Positions 36,933-45,650 of a stretch of DNA of 64,000 bases are shown piece after piece; position 1 is the stretch's first letter; every line of letters starts with the position of its first letter. Source of the stretch: Thermomicrobiaceae bacterium (GTDB lineage: Bacteria > Chloroflexota > Chloroflexia > Thermomicrobiales > Thermomicrobiaceae). Where the stretch lies: assembly GCA_014874455.1 (NCBI GenBank), contig JADBJL010000065.1:1-64000 (forward strand), read 5' to 3'. The notes under the pieces are model-generated. The model saw only the letters and a program-made list of their open reading frames with translations. It made no database searches and was not told the origin of the DNA. Both the position numbers and the translations under genes were made by a program.

Positions 36933-37487
36933 TCAGCGCCAGCGCTCGCCGTAGCGATTCAAGCTGACCAGTTCGGCCAGCGGCTTGCGACCGCCGCGAG
37001 CCGGGCTCGGGCGAGGGTCGCGCGCCGTCCGGGGATAGCCGATGGTCACGATCGAGCGCGCCGTGCGTTCCGGCGGAATACCGAGGATCCGCTTGGCCTC
37101 GGCCTGCTGGCTGGCATCGCCGTACCAGGCGACGCCACCACCGAGGCCGAGCAGCTTCGCCGCGATCAGCAGGCGCTCGCTGACCCGTCCCTCGTCATAG
37201 GCTTCACTGATCTCACTAGCGCCATCGAGCACGATGGCGATCCCCAGCGAGGCCTCGGCGACCCAGTTGATCGGCGCGCGGAGCCGGCTGATCTGGCGCA
37301 GGATCTCCCGGTCGTCGACCACGATGAAGTGCCAGGGCTGGATATTCCGCGAACTGCCCGTCCAGCGGGCCACCTCCAGGAGCTCGGTTACCACGTCCGC
37401 GGGGACTGGATCAGGCCGGTACTGCCGGATCTGCCGCACCTTCCGGATCTGCTCCAGCACCTGATGGGCGTTCGACCGCGTTGCCAT
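36933..37487 (-). CDS. Nitroreductase-family FMN oxidoreductase
   Basis: A 184-residue flavoprotein of the nitroreductase superfamily. The N-terminal RKVRQIRQYRPDPVPADVV motif binds FMN phosphate, WTGSSRNIQPWHFIVVDD is the substrate/FMN loop, and GLGGGVAWYG lies in the C-terminal half. The C-terminal 30 residues are basic. GGAGG lies 11 nt before the ATG at 37487. It is divergent from hemE. Substrate unknown. The interval 36648-36932 shows no gene. Confidence 0.85.
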   Translation of the reverse strand: MATRSNAHQVLEQIRKVRQIRQYRPDPVPADVVTELLEVARWTGSSRNIQPWHFIVVDDREILRQISRLRAPINWVAEASLGIAIVLDGASEISEAYDEGRVSERLLIAAKLLGLGGGVAWYGDASQQAEAKRILGIPPERTARSIVTIGYPRTARDPRPSPARGGRKPLAELVSLNRYGERWR

Positions 37488-37618
37488 CGCGTCGCTCACC
37501 TCCGAATCCACTCGTGCCCCTCGCGCGGTCGCGGTAGCGCAGGATGCTGCCTCAACCGACCGCAGCATGCTTGCGACTCGAATCATCGGGCAGCAATCCC
37601 GGTTTTTCCAGCCCGCCG

Positions 37619-37641
37619 CAGTGCGGTCGCACTGGTAGAAT
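37619..37641 (+). promoter_or_regulatory. Palindrome overlapping a candidate hemE promoter
   Basis: CAGTGCG-GT-CGCACTG (37619-37634) is a perfect 7-bp inverted repeat. A -10-like TAGAAT follows at 37636-37641, 76 nt before the hemE ATG. No good -35 is visible, so the promoter may need an activator or the palindrome may be an operator in the -35 region. Confidence 0.4.
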
Positions 37642-37716
37642 TGCGCGTGCACCGGTGGTGCGAGTCCGTGTCGCGACGCCGGTTTCTTCATAGCCGCCTG
37701 GGAACGGTGGAGCACA

Positions 37717-38808
37717 ATGGGAGATTCACGCTTCCTCCGGGCCTGCCGGCGGGAGCGAACCGATACGACGCCAGTTTGGCTGATGCGCCAGGCCGGCCGC
37801 TATCTGCCCGAGTATCGAGCGATCCGCGCGCGAGCCTCGCTGCTCGACATCTGCAACCGAGCGGAGCTGGCGGCCGAGGTAACACTCCAGCCGGTGCGTC
37901 GGCTCGGCGTCGACGCCGCGATCATCTTCGCCGACATCCTCTTGCCGGTGGTATCAATGGGGATCCAGCTCGAGTTCGCGGCCGGCGAGGGGCCGGTCAT
38001 CCGCGACCCGGTGCGCGCTCCGGAAGCGGTCGCGCGCCTTCGCCGACCGGAGACCGAGGAGATCGCGCCAGCGATCTACGACGCGATTCGGCTGGTGCGG
38101 CGGGAGCTGGACGGGAAGGTGCCGGTGATCGGCTTCGCTGGCGCGCCCTTCACCGTCGCCAGCTACCTGATCGAAGGAGGCAGCTCGCGACACTATCTCG
38201 AAACGAAACGCTTCATGTTCACCGAGCCGCGGGCCTGGGACGCGCTCATGGACACACTGTCCGACGTCACCACGCGCTACCTCCGCGCTCAGGTCACGGC
38301 TGGCGCCCAGGCAGTGCAGCTCTTCGATAGCTGGGCTGGCGCGCTGAGTCCGCTGGATTACCAGGAGCGCGTCCTGCCCTGGGTCAGGCGGATCGTCGCT
38401 GAGCTGCGCCCGCTCGGCGTGCCGGTGATCCTGTTCGGCACCGGCACCGCTGGCTTCCTCCCGGCACTGGCCGCGAGCGGGGCCGACGTGATCGGTGTGG
38501 ACTGGCGCGTCCGCCTCGATGACGCCTGGGCGACGATCGGGCTCGAACGGGCCATCCAGGGAAACCTCGACCCGGCGGTGCTCTTGGCGCCGCGCGACGA
38601 GATCGCCCGGCAAGCGCGGGCGGTGCTGGAGCAGGCCGGCGGCCGCCCCGGGCATATCTTCAACCTGGGCCACGGCGTCCTCCCGGAGACGCCAGCCGAG
38701 AACGTGCGCTACCTGGTCGAACTCGTGCACGAACTCGGAGCCTCCTCCACCGCTGCTGGTGACGGCGGGGAACAGGCTGCGGTAGACGAGGTCACGAGAG
38801 AAAGGTAG
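37717..38808 (+). CDS. hemE: Uroporphyrinogen decarboxylase
   Basis: A 363-residue cytoplasmic enzyme that decarboxylates uroporphyrinogen III to coproporphyrinogen III. The hallmark PVWLMRQAGRYLPEYR is at about residues 18-33. VIGFAGAPFTVASYLIEGG (read in parts), the conserved LFDSWAG, and late HIFNLGHGVLPETP with the conserved His are all present. It is first of three heme genes, with 8 bp to hemH. The C-terminal 20 residues exceed the family norm and are acidic. Confidence 0.96.
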   Translation: MGDSRFLRACRRERTDTTPVWLMRQAGRYLPEYRAIRARASLLDICNRAELAAEVTLQPVRRLGVDAAIIFADILLPVVSMGIQLEFAAGEGPVIRDPVRAPEAVARLRRPETEEIAPAIYDAIRLVRRELDGKVPVIGFAGAPFTVASYLIEGGSSRHYLETKRFMFTEPRAWDALMDTLSDVTTRYLRAQVTAGAQAVQLFDSWAGALSPLDYQERVLPWVRRIVAELRPLGVPVILFGTGTAGFLPALAASGADVIGVDWRVRLDDAWATIGLERAIQGNLDPAVLLAPRDEIARQARAVLEQAGGRPGHIFNLGHGVLPETPAENVRYLVELVHELGASSTAAGDGGEQAAVDEVTRER

Positions 38809-38816
38809 GAGTCGTG

Positions 38817-39788
38817 ATGACGGCGAGGCGTGGCGAGACGGTGGCGGTGCTGCTGATGGCCTACGGCGGCCCGGACAAGCTTGAGGACATTCCTGCCTAC
38901 CTGGCCGATGTCCGGCACGGCAGGCCCTTCTCACAGGAGCTCCTCGTGGAGATCACCGAGCGCTACCGCCTCATTGGCGGCCGCTCGCCGATCGTGGAGC
39001 TGACCCGTGCCCAGGCCGCTGGAGTCGAGCGGCTGCTCAACAGCTCCAAGGCTGCCACGGAGGACATCCGGTACCGGATCTACGTCGGCATGCGCCACTG
39101 GCATCCCTACATCCACGAGGTCGTACCGGAGATCCTGCGCGACGGCGCCGACCGGCTGGTGGCAGTGGTGATGGCGCCGCACTACTCGAAGATGAGCGTC
39201 GGTGCCTACCTACAGCGGTTGTCCGAGGCGCTGGAGGCTCACCGCGCTGATCTCCCAGTGCTGACCGTGGAGAGCTGGAAGGACGAGCCGACCTTCATCG
39301 ACGCGGTGGTCGACCGGATCGCTGAGGGTCTGGCTCGTTTCCCGGAAGAGCAACGCGACGGCGTTGTCCTCCTCTTCACCGCGCACAGTCTGCCGGAGCG
39401 CATCCTGGGCTGGGGCGACCCCTACCGCGAGGAGATCCTCGCCTCGGTCGAGCAGGTCACCCAGCGGTTCCCGGCGCATCGCTGGGTCTTCGCCTTCCAG
39501 AGCCAGGGCGCCAGCGAGGAGCCCTGGCTCGGCCCGACGGTCGAGGAGACGCTTGACCGGCTGGCAGCGGAGGGCATCGAGAACGTGCTGCTGGTGCCGA
39601 TCGGGTTCGTCTGCGACCACGTCGAGGTGCTGTATGACGTCGACATCGAGCACCGCCAGTACGCAGCCGGGCTGGGCATCCGCCTGGAGCGCACCGCGTC
39701 GCTCAACGACCACCCGCTGCTGTGCCAGGCGATCGCCGACGTGGTTCGCCGTCGGGTAGCCGGGGCGCGCGCGGTGGCAGCGAGCTGA
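38817..39788 (+). CDS. hemH: Ferrochelatase (coproporphyrin or protoporphyrin type)
   Basis: A 323-residue ferrochelatase that inserts Fe2+ into a porphyrin. It begins VAVLLMAYGGPDKLEDIPAYL, has IGGRSPI, and has the catalytic histidine segment LFTAHSLPERI (about 182-192), followed by WVFAFQSQGASEEPWLGPTVE and PIGFVCDHVEVLYDVD. AGGAG precedes tandem GTG-ATG codons, and the ATG at 38817 is preferred. With hemE and hemY but no hemN/hemF nearby, the pathway may be the coproporphyrin-dependent one, in which case the product is coproheme. Confidence 0.94.
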   Translation: MTARRGETVAVLLMAYGGPDKLEDIPAYLADVRHGRPFSQELLVEITERYRLIGGRSPIVELTRAQAAGVERLLNSSKAATEDIRYRIYVGMRHWHPYIHEVVPEILRDGADRLVAVVMAPHYSKMSVGAYLQRLSEALEAHRADLPVLTVESWKDEPTFIDAVVDRIAEGLARFPEEQRDGVVLLFTAHSLPERILGWGDPYREEILASVEQVTQRFPAHRWVFAFQSQGASEEPWLGPTVEETLDRLAAEGIENVLLVPIGFVCDHVEVLYDVDIEHRQYAAGLGIRLERTASLNDHPLLCQAIADVVRRRVAGARAVAAS

Positions 39789-39790
39789 GG

Positions 39791-41209
39791 ATGGCTGGGG
39801 CAATTGCTCGCCACATCGTGGTCATCGGCGGTGGGATCGCCGGCCTGACCGCCGCCTACCGGCTGCAGGCAGCGACCCTTTCGGCACCGCTCCGCATTAC
39901 CCTGGTCGAAGCGACGGAGCGACTGGGCGGCTGGGTGCGCACCGATCGCCGGGGCGACATACTGATCGAAGCTGGGCCCGACTCCTTCCTGGCCGCCAAG
40001 CCGGCCGCGAAATCCCTGGCGCTCGAACTCGGGCTAGGCGATGAACTCATCGGACTCCGGCAGGGCTACAAAGGAGCGTTCATCGCGTGCCGCGGCCGGC
40101 TGGAACCGCTGCCGGAAGGCTTCTCGCTGATGATCCCCACCCGGCTGCGACCGCTCCTTACCACTGGCTTGCTCTCGATCCAGGGGAAACTGCGGCTCGC
40201 CCTCGACCTGGTCGTAGCCCCACGCCGAGATGACGGGGACGAGTCGGTCGCGGCGTTCGTGCGCCGCCGCCTGGGGCGTGAGGCTTACGAGCGGATCGCC
40301 CAACCGTTGCTCGCGGGGATCTATGCCAGTGACGCCGAGCGACTCAGCCTGCTCGCGACCTTCCCCCAGCTCCGCGAGCTGGAATTGCGTTACGGGAGCC
40401 TGATCCGCGGGACACTCGCCCGGCGCCACACCGGCCAGCGAGGCGGGTCGGCCTTCCTCACGCTGCGGCGCGGCATGGGCGCGTTGATCGAAGGGCTGGT
40501 GAACCAGCTCGATCCTGTCGACCTGCGTCTGGGCGAGACGGCCACGGCACTCACGGGCCGCCAGGGGAGTTACCGGGTCAGGCTCTCGCGCGGCGGCGAG
40601 CTCGAGGCCGACGCCGTCCTGGTGGCCACGCCGGCCTACGCCGCCGCGGAGTTGCTGGAGCAACTGGATCCCGAGCTGTCCAGGCTCCTGTGCGGTATCC
40701 CCTACGCATCCAGCGCCACCGTCACGCTCGTCTACCGCGCGCGTGACGTCGCGCCGGTAGCCCGCGGCCGAGGCGTCGTCGTGCCGGCAGTCGAAGGGCG
40801 GCAGGTGACCGCCGTTACTTGGGTCGCGAACAAGTTCGAGGGCCGCGCGCCGCCCGACCTCGCTCCGGTTCGGGTCTTCCTCGGGCGCTACGGGCAGGAA
40901 GGGATCCTCGAACGACCAGATGACCGCCTGGTCGAGCTCGCGCTTGAGGAACTGCACGGGCTGCTGGGGCTCCGAGCCGAGCCCCTCTCTGCCGTCGTCC
41001 ATCGATTACCACGCTCGATGCCGCAGTACCTTGTCGGTCACCTCGACCGCCTGGCCAGTATCGATGAACGGCTCGCACGGTGGCCGGGACTCTTGCTGAT
41101 CGGGGCGGCATACCGCGGAGTCGGCGTGCCTGACTGTATCGCGAGCGCTGAGCAGGCCGCTCGAGCTACCCTGGCAACACTGCAAATCCAGGCGTCCGCG
41201 GTCTCCTGA
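39791..41209 (+). CDS. hemY: Protoporphyrinogen/coproporphyrinogen oxidase, HemY type
   Basis: A 472-residue FAD flavoenzyme. The dinucleotide motif VIGGGIAGLTAAYRLQ is at the N-terminus. ERLGGWVRTDRRGDILIEAGPDSF and LLAGIYASDAERLS are PPO-family signatures, and the C-terminal GLLLIGAAYRGVGVPDCIASAEQAA closes the FAD site. It uses oxygen as electron acceptor. In monoderm-type pathways HemY makes coproporphyrin III. It begins 2 bp after hemH and ends the operon. Confidence 0.95.
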   Translation: MAGAIARHIVVIGGGIAGLTAAYRLQAATLSAPLRITLVEATERLGGWVRTDRRGDILIEAGPDSFLAAKPAAKSLALELGLGDELIGLRQGYKGAFIACRGRLEPLPEGFSLMIPTRLRPLLTTGLLSIQGKLRLALDLVVAPRRDDGDESVAAFVRRRLGREAYERIAQPLLAGIYASDAERLSLLATFPQLRELELRYGSLIRGTLARRHTGQRGGSAFLTLRRGMGALIEGLVNQLDPVDLRLGETATALTGRQGSYRVRLSRGGELEADAVLVATPAYAAAELLEQLDPELSRLLCGIPYASSATVTLVYRARDVAPVARGRGVVVPAVEGRQVTAVTWVANKFEGRAPPDLAPVRVFLGRYGQEGILERPDDRLVELALEELHGLLGLRAEPLSAVVHRLPRSMPQYLVGHLDRLASIDERLARWPGLLLIGAAYRGVGVPDCIASAEQAARATLATLQIQASAVS

Positions 41210-41232
41210 TCGAGGCGGCCAGCGATGCTCGC

Positions 41233-42114
41233 CTAGGGGTTCGCCAACCAGTCCCGGATGCGCTCGAGCCACGACTCGCGCAGGCGTAGCGCTTCCAGGT
41301 CTGGCTCCGGTAGCTCGACCGGTTCTCCAGTAACGATCCGCATCGCGGCCCCGCGCATCCAGCGGACATACTCCTCTCCTGCCAGCGCAGCGGCGCGCGC
41401 GAGGGCAGCGGAGACGCGCGGCGGCCGAGCCTCGGGATGATGCGCGTCGCTCGCGATGAGGTGAGCAGCTCGCGCGGTGAGAAGCAGCACAGCGGCACGC
41501 TGGGCTTCCCGGCCGTTGTAGCCGAGAAGCGAGCTCGCGTTGAGCTGCACGAGCGCACCGCCCTGTACGGCCTCGAGTACGAGTTCCGGACAGCGCTGGA
41601 CGGGCGGATGGCGCTCAGGATGGGCGAGAACCGGCCACAGTCCATCGTCCCTGAGAGACGCGATCGACTCACCAACCGAGTTCGGCCACTGGTTCCAGTC
41701 CGGCAACTCCACCAGCACGTAGGGCGTCCCGTTTAAGGTCATCAGCCGGCCCAGCTTGTGCTCGTCGCCCAGAGCGCGGCTGAGCTTGTACTCGCACCCT
41801 GGTATCACCTCGATGGGGATCTCCGCCGCTCGTGCTAGCTCGTTGAGACGCCGTACTGCGCCCGGGATCGCCTCGGGGTGCACCTCACCGGCATGGGGCG
41901 TCGCCGCGATGATCCGCGTGCCGTCGGCCGCGGCCACTCGCAGCATCACGAGGGCCATCGCCTCGTCTCTCGCGCCGTCGTCCACACCAGGAATCAGGTG
42001 GCTGTGCACGTCGACCTGCGGGATCCCAGCGCCCGGCACCAGTGAAGGCACTCCGGCGACCGAGGTCGCCCCGCAGGCCCCACCTGCCGGCAGGCCAGAC
42101 TCACCTTCTGTCAT
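41233..42114 (-). CDS. CpsB/YwqE-like PHP-domain phosphatase
   Basis: A 293-residue metal-dependent PHP protein resembling CpsB/YwqE tyrosine phosphatases that control capsule polymerisation. The metal motifs are DVHSHLIPGVDDGARDE, ATPHAGEVHPEA, VLAHPERHP and ASDAHHPEARPP. The family's regular DxHxHxxPxxDDG start is intact. GGAGAGTCA precedes the ATG at 42114; a GTG at 42135 is also possible. No tyrosine kinase gene lies within the window, but a glycosyltransferase follows at 43420. Confidence 0.88.
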   Translation of the reverse strand: MTEGESGLPAGGACGATSVAGVPSLVPGAGIPQVDVHSHLIPGVDDGARDEAMALVMLRVAAADGTRIIAATPHAGEVHPEAIPGAVRRLNELARAAEIPIEVIPGCEYKLSRALGDEHKLGRLMTLNGTPYVLVELPDWNQWPNSVGESIASLRDDGLWPVLAHPERHPPVQRCPELVLEAVQGGALVQLNASSLLGYNGREAQRAAVLLLTARAAHLIASDAHHPEARPPRVSAALARAAALAGEEYVRWMRGAAMRIVTGEPVELPEPDLEALRLRESWLERIRDWLANP

Positions 42115-42308
42115 TGACTCTCCGCTCGTCGACACCAGGCGCTTGCCGGGCAGTCCACCGACTTCTATCCACGAGACAAGCTGTCATCGTCCAGGGCCAG
42201 ATTATACGAGGGTACCAACCAGTGGCCAGCACAGTCCGAACGCGGGCAGGAGCGCGTGCGGCGGCCGCTGGCGCCTCCGGGCCGCCATCTCCCGCGACAG
42301 CATGCCGC

Positions 42309-43265
42309 TTAGCGCTGGACGCAGCCCGTCTCATCCGGTAGGAGCGGGCGGGGGAAGATCACAAAGAGCGTGCCGTCGCTGCGCCAGCGGGTCAGCGTGT
42401 TCGCCTTGCTCATGGCGTCCGCCACGGCTGCCAACTCCTCGCGCTCGACGACTCCGCAGCGTGCCTGCCGGCCCAGCACCTGGTAGGGCGAGCCGAACTC
42501 GGCCAGCGGTGCCGTCAGCGGCCAGTCCATCTCCGAGGGCTGGACATCGGTCGGCTCCTCGATCGCCTGGTCGGCCGGAAGCACGATCAGTTGCAGGCGC
42601 TCGATCGTGTACGATCGTTCCGGTAGCGCGATCGCCGTCCGCGGCAGCCAGGAGCTGAGGCTGAGCGCCTTGTCCAGAAACTCCCGCAGCCGGCGCCGGG
42701 CTTCGCGCTCTTCCACGGGAATCCTCGCATCGTCCACCTCGGCCTCCATGAGCGCGTAGACGGACACGACCGAGGTGCGACCGCCGGCATTGACCGTGAA
42801 GATCGTCACCGGCGCGTCGGCGATAAGGGGGAACTCGTAGCGCCGGTCACCCTCGAGCAGGCCGGCGATCTCCGCCTCCCGCAAGATCGCCTGCACACCC
42901 TCCTCGGTGAGCCCGGTCACCAGCAGGTTCGGGAGCGCTGGCGGCGGGTAGATCATGATCTGCGGCCCCTGCGTGATCACGCTGCCGTCACCGTAAAGTG
43001 CGAACAGTGGGAATTCCGTTAGCGCCCAAAACGGCGGCAACAGGCCACCTGTACGGTCGATCCGGAGCACCAGTTCATCCGCCCCCGTCGGATGAGCGAT
43101 TCTGCCCGTTTCAGCAGTCGGGCTCGGTGGTGAGCTGGGGGTAGGCGAGGGCAGTCGTTGGGTTCCCGCACCACCGCCGGTGTCCGCCTGCGCACAGGCG
43201 GCGAGGAGGGGCAAGATCAGCACCGCGCTCGCACGAGCGAGGAATTGCCTTCGGGTCGAGAGCAC
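42309..43265 (-). CDS. Lipoprotein of unknown function, paralogue B
   Basis: A 318-residue paralogue of the lipoprotein at 35697. The N-terminus has a twin-arginine-like RRQFLARA, a hydrophobic stretch and a lipobox LLAAC, then a Ser/Pro/Thr tether. Shared blocks: HPTGADELVLRID, YGDGSVITQGP, IYPPPALPNLL, FTVNAGGRTS, QARCGVV, ANTLTRWRS and RPLLPDETGC. The GTG at 43265 is chosen because AAGGAG lies 9 nt before it; ATG at 43301 lacks a ribosome site. Tat export of one paralogue and Sec-like export of the other is a visible difference. Function unknown. Confidence 0.82.
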   Translation of the reverse strand: MLSTRRQFLARASAVLILPLLAACAQADTGGGAGTQRLPSPTPSSPPSPTAETGRIAHPTGADELVLRIDRTGGLLPPFWALTEFPLFALYGDGSVITQGPQIMIYPPPALPNLLVTGLTEEGVQAILREAEIAGLLEGDRRYEFPLIADAPVTIFTVNAGGRTSVVSVYALMEAEVDDARIPVEEREARRRLREFLDKALSLSSWLPRTAIALPERSYTIERLQLIVLPADQAIEEPTDVQPSEMDWPLTAPLAEFGSPYQVLGRQARCGVVEREELAAVADAMSKANTLTRWRSDGTLFVIFPRPLLPDETGCVQR

Positions 43266-43419
43266 TCGCCTTCTCCTTTCGGCGCGACTCTGTGTCTTCA
43301 TCGAGCAGACGACCCAGCGCCTCTGAATGTTCCTCCAGACGAGGCAGACGAGATCCCGCACCGGCGCCAGCTCATAGCACGCACCAGGAAACCAGCCCCA
43401 CGCGCGCTCATCCTGTAAG

Positions 43420-44523
43420 ATGTCTGAGAGGACGAGATCGTCGTGGGAGGGGAAGGGGGTGCTCCTGGCAAGCTCGCCGTCGCCGACCCTGCCGGCCGCA
43501 CACCCGGACGAGTTCAACGGCGGAGCAGTCCCGGAGCCGCCAGCGCTCTCGGTCGTCATCCCGGTTTACGATGAGGCCGAGAGCTTGCCGCTGCTCTACG
43601 ACGAACTCCGGGAAACCCTGGACACGCTTCCCTGGCTAGCCGAGGTCATCTTTGTCGACGACGGTAGCCGGGACGGTTCGGCCGTCGTTCTGCGCCAGCT
43701 CTTCGAGCGCGACGGGCGCGTGCAGGTGATCGAGCTGCGGCGCAATTTCGGGAAAGCCGCAGCGCTGCAAGCCGGCTTCGCGGCCGCCCGCGGCAAGTGG
43801 GTCGTGACGCTGGATGCCGACCTGCAGGACGTGCCAGCCGAGATCCCTCGACTGCTCGAGGGTCTCGAGCACGCCGACCTGGTGAGCGGCTGGAAGCGGC
43901 CACGCCGCGACCCGCTGTCCAAACGCCTACCCTCGTTGTGGTTCAACCTCGTCGTCCGCGTGCTGACCGGTGTGCCGCTTCACGACTTCAACAGCGGGCT
44001 CAAGGCCTATCGGGCCGAAGTGCTGCGCGAGCTGCCGCTCTACGGTGAGTTGCACCGCTATATTCCCGTCTTGGCCTACGCGCGCGGCTTTCGAGTGACC
44101 GAACTCCCGGTCGCGCACCGACCGAGGCGCTTCGGACGCTCCAAGTTCGGAGCCAGGCGCTTCGCCAGCGGCTTCTTCGACCTCTTGACCGTCCTCTTCC
44201 TGACCCAGTTCATCCGCCGGCCGCTCCACCTGTTCGGCTGGTTCGGCCTGCTGTCGCTCGGCCTGGGCACGTTGATCAATGCCTATCTCAGCGCGCTCTG
44301 GTTCCTCGGCCAGCCCATCGGGCACCGGCCACTACTGACGCTCGGCGTGCTGCTGATGACGATCGGCGCGCAGTTCTTCCTCACCGGCCTCCTGGCCGAG
44401 CTCATCGCTCACGCGGCACCACGGCCGGACTACGGTGTCCGACGCCACCTTCGCCACCACACGCCAGCCACCGGAGCCGCTCCTCCGGCCACCAGTGGCG
44501 GAACCCACCCACATGACGCCTAG
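43420..44523 (+). CDS. Family 2 glycosyltransferase with C-terminal membrane helices
   Basis: A 367-residue GT2 enzyme of the dolichol/undecaprenyl-phosphate sugar transferase type (GtrB/DPM1). The nucleotide-sugar site begins LSVVIPVYDEAESL. VIFVDDGSRDGSA and VVTLDADLQD (DxD) follow, and KYGRSKFG-like RRFGRSKFG is the lipid-phosphate region. Two transmembrane helices lie between about 265 and 330. A GTG at 43459 with GGAGG upstream is an alternative start that would remove 13 residues. It overlaps the next gene by 11 bp. Confidence 0.88.
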   Translation: MSERTRSSWEGKGVLLASSPSPTLPAAHPDEFNGGAVPEPPALSVVIPVYDEAESLPLLYDELRETLDTLPWLAEVIFVDDGSRDGSAVVLRQLFERDGRVQVIELRRNFGKAAALQAGFAAARGKWVVTLDADLQDVPAEIPRLLEGLEHADLVSGWKRPRRDPLSKRLPSLWFNLVVRVLTGVPLHDFNSGLKAYRAEVLRELPLYGELHRYIPVLAYARGFRVTELPVAHRPRRFGRSKFGARRFASGFFDLLTVLFLTQFIRRPLHLFGWFGLLSLGLGTLINAYLSALWFLGQPIGHRPLLTLGVLLMTIGAQFFLTGLLAELIAHAAPRPDYGVRRHLRHHTPATGAAPPATSGGTHPHDA

Positions 44524-45511
44524 GATCGGAAGCGGCCACCGCACAGATCGACCAGGCGAGAGCGCGGCCCGCGTGCCGAGCGCGTCGAGCCCCCCTCTCG
44601 AGGTCGAATGGGTCGCCTGCGATCTCTGCGGTGCCGACGACGCCGAGCCAATCCTTGCCCTGCGCGACCTGATGCACCGAACCACGGCGGAGCAGTTCAC
44701 GCTCTCACGGTGCCGGTGCTGCGGCCTGCGCTACCTGAATCCCCGCCCTGCCCCGAACCAGCTCGACCGCTTCTATCCAGCGGCCTACACCCCCCACCGG
44801 CGAACTGGCCTCTCGGCCGGGGCGCGTCGCCGGCTCCTTCGCCGGGAGTTGCGCAGCCTGTGGCCGCTGCTCGCTCCCCCGCGCCGAGTGCTCGAACTCG
44901 GCTGCGGCTCCGGTGACCTGCTCCAGCTCGTGCGTGAACTCGGCAACCCGAACGTCGTCGGCATCGAGCCGAGCGGAGCCGCGGCGGACTACGCCCGAAG
45001 CCGCTGGGGGCTGGACGTGGTGACCGGCACGCTTGAGACAGCACGGTTGCCCTCCCTGAGCTTCGAGGTAGCGCTGGCACAGCACGTGCTGGAACACGTG
45101 CCCTCGCCGTCAGCGACGCTTGCCGAGCTGAGGCGCGTGCTGCGCCCAGGCGGCGTCCTCGTCCTCTGGCTGCCCAATGCCGACTCATGGGCGGCGCGCG
45201 TGTGGAAGGGTGCCTGGATGGGCTACGACGCGCCACGTCACCTCTACACCTTCGACCTCCGCACTCTGCCCGCCCTCCTCAAGCGGCAGGGGTTCAGTGT
45301 GGTTGCCGTGCGCCACGAGTGGGTGGGCATCGAATGGTCGTGGGGGCTGCGGCTGGCCCTGCGTCAGCGCGGAGACCACCACGACCTGCTGGATCGACTA
45401 CTCAGCCGGCTGCACGTGCCGCTCGCGGTAAGTGCGACACCCGTTTCCCTGGCGGCAGCCGTCGCCAGGCGTTCCGGCCGGGTCCGCATCGTGGCCCGGC
45501 GGCTGGACTGA
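44513..45511 (+). CDS. SAM-dependent methyltransferase with N-terminal zinc ribbon
   Basis: A 332-residue class I methyltransferase. An N-terminal CDLCG...CRCCG pair of zinc-ribbon knuckles precedes the SAM site VLELGCGSGDLLQLV. FEVALAQHVLEHVPSP and the LRRVLRPGGVLVLWLPN strand follow. This architecture is typical of sugar or lipid-linked intermediate methyltransferases near glycosyltransferases. The ATG at 44513 overlaps the GT2 stop; an upstream GTG at 44435 would add 26 residues. No clear ribosome site helps to choose. Confidence 0.83.
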   Translation: MTPRIGSGHRTDRPGESAARVPSASSPPLEVEWVACDLCGADDAEPILALRDLMHRTTAEQFTLSRCRCCGLRYLNPRPAPNQLDRFYPAAYTPHRRTGLSAGARRRLLRRELRSLWPLLAPPRRVLELGCGSGDLLQLVRELGNPNVVGIEPSGAAADYARSRWGLDVVTGTLETARLPSLSFEVALAQHVLEHVPSPSATLAELRRVLRPGGVLVLWLPNADSWAARVWKGAWMGYDAPRHLYTFDLRTLPALLKRQGFSVVAVRHEWVGIEWSWGLRLALRQRGDHHDLLDRLLSRLHVPLAVSATPVSLAAAVARRSGRVRIVARRLD

Positions 45512-45538
45512 CCGTGTTTTGCTGGGCATAACAGAAGC

Positions 45539-45568
45539 TTGTTCTACTCCCTTCCTGCCTGCTATAAC
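45539..45568 (+). promoter_or_regulatory. Promoter of the M24/ABC unit
   Basis: TTGTTC (45539-45544), an 18-bp spacer and TATAAC (45563-45568) precede the M24-family gene by 82 nt. Confidence 0.65.
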
Positions 45569-45650
45569 GGGCCCGGCACCCTGGAGCCGTCCTCCTTGGT
45601 GCCGCCTGAACCAGAAGGCGCGCGTATCGTAGGGAAAGGAGAACGGCGCG

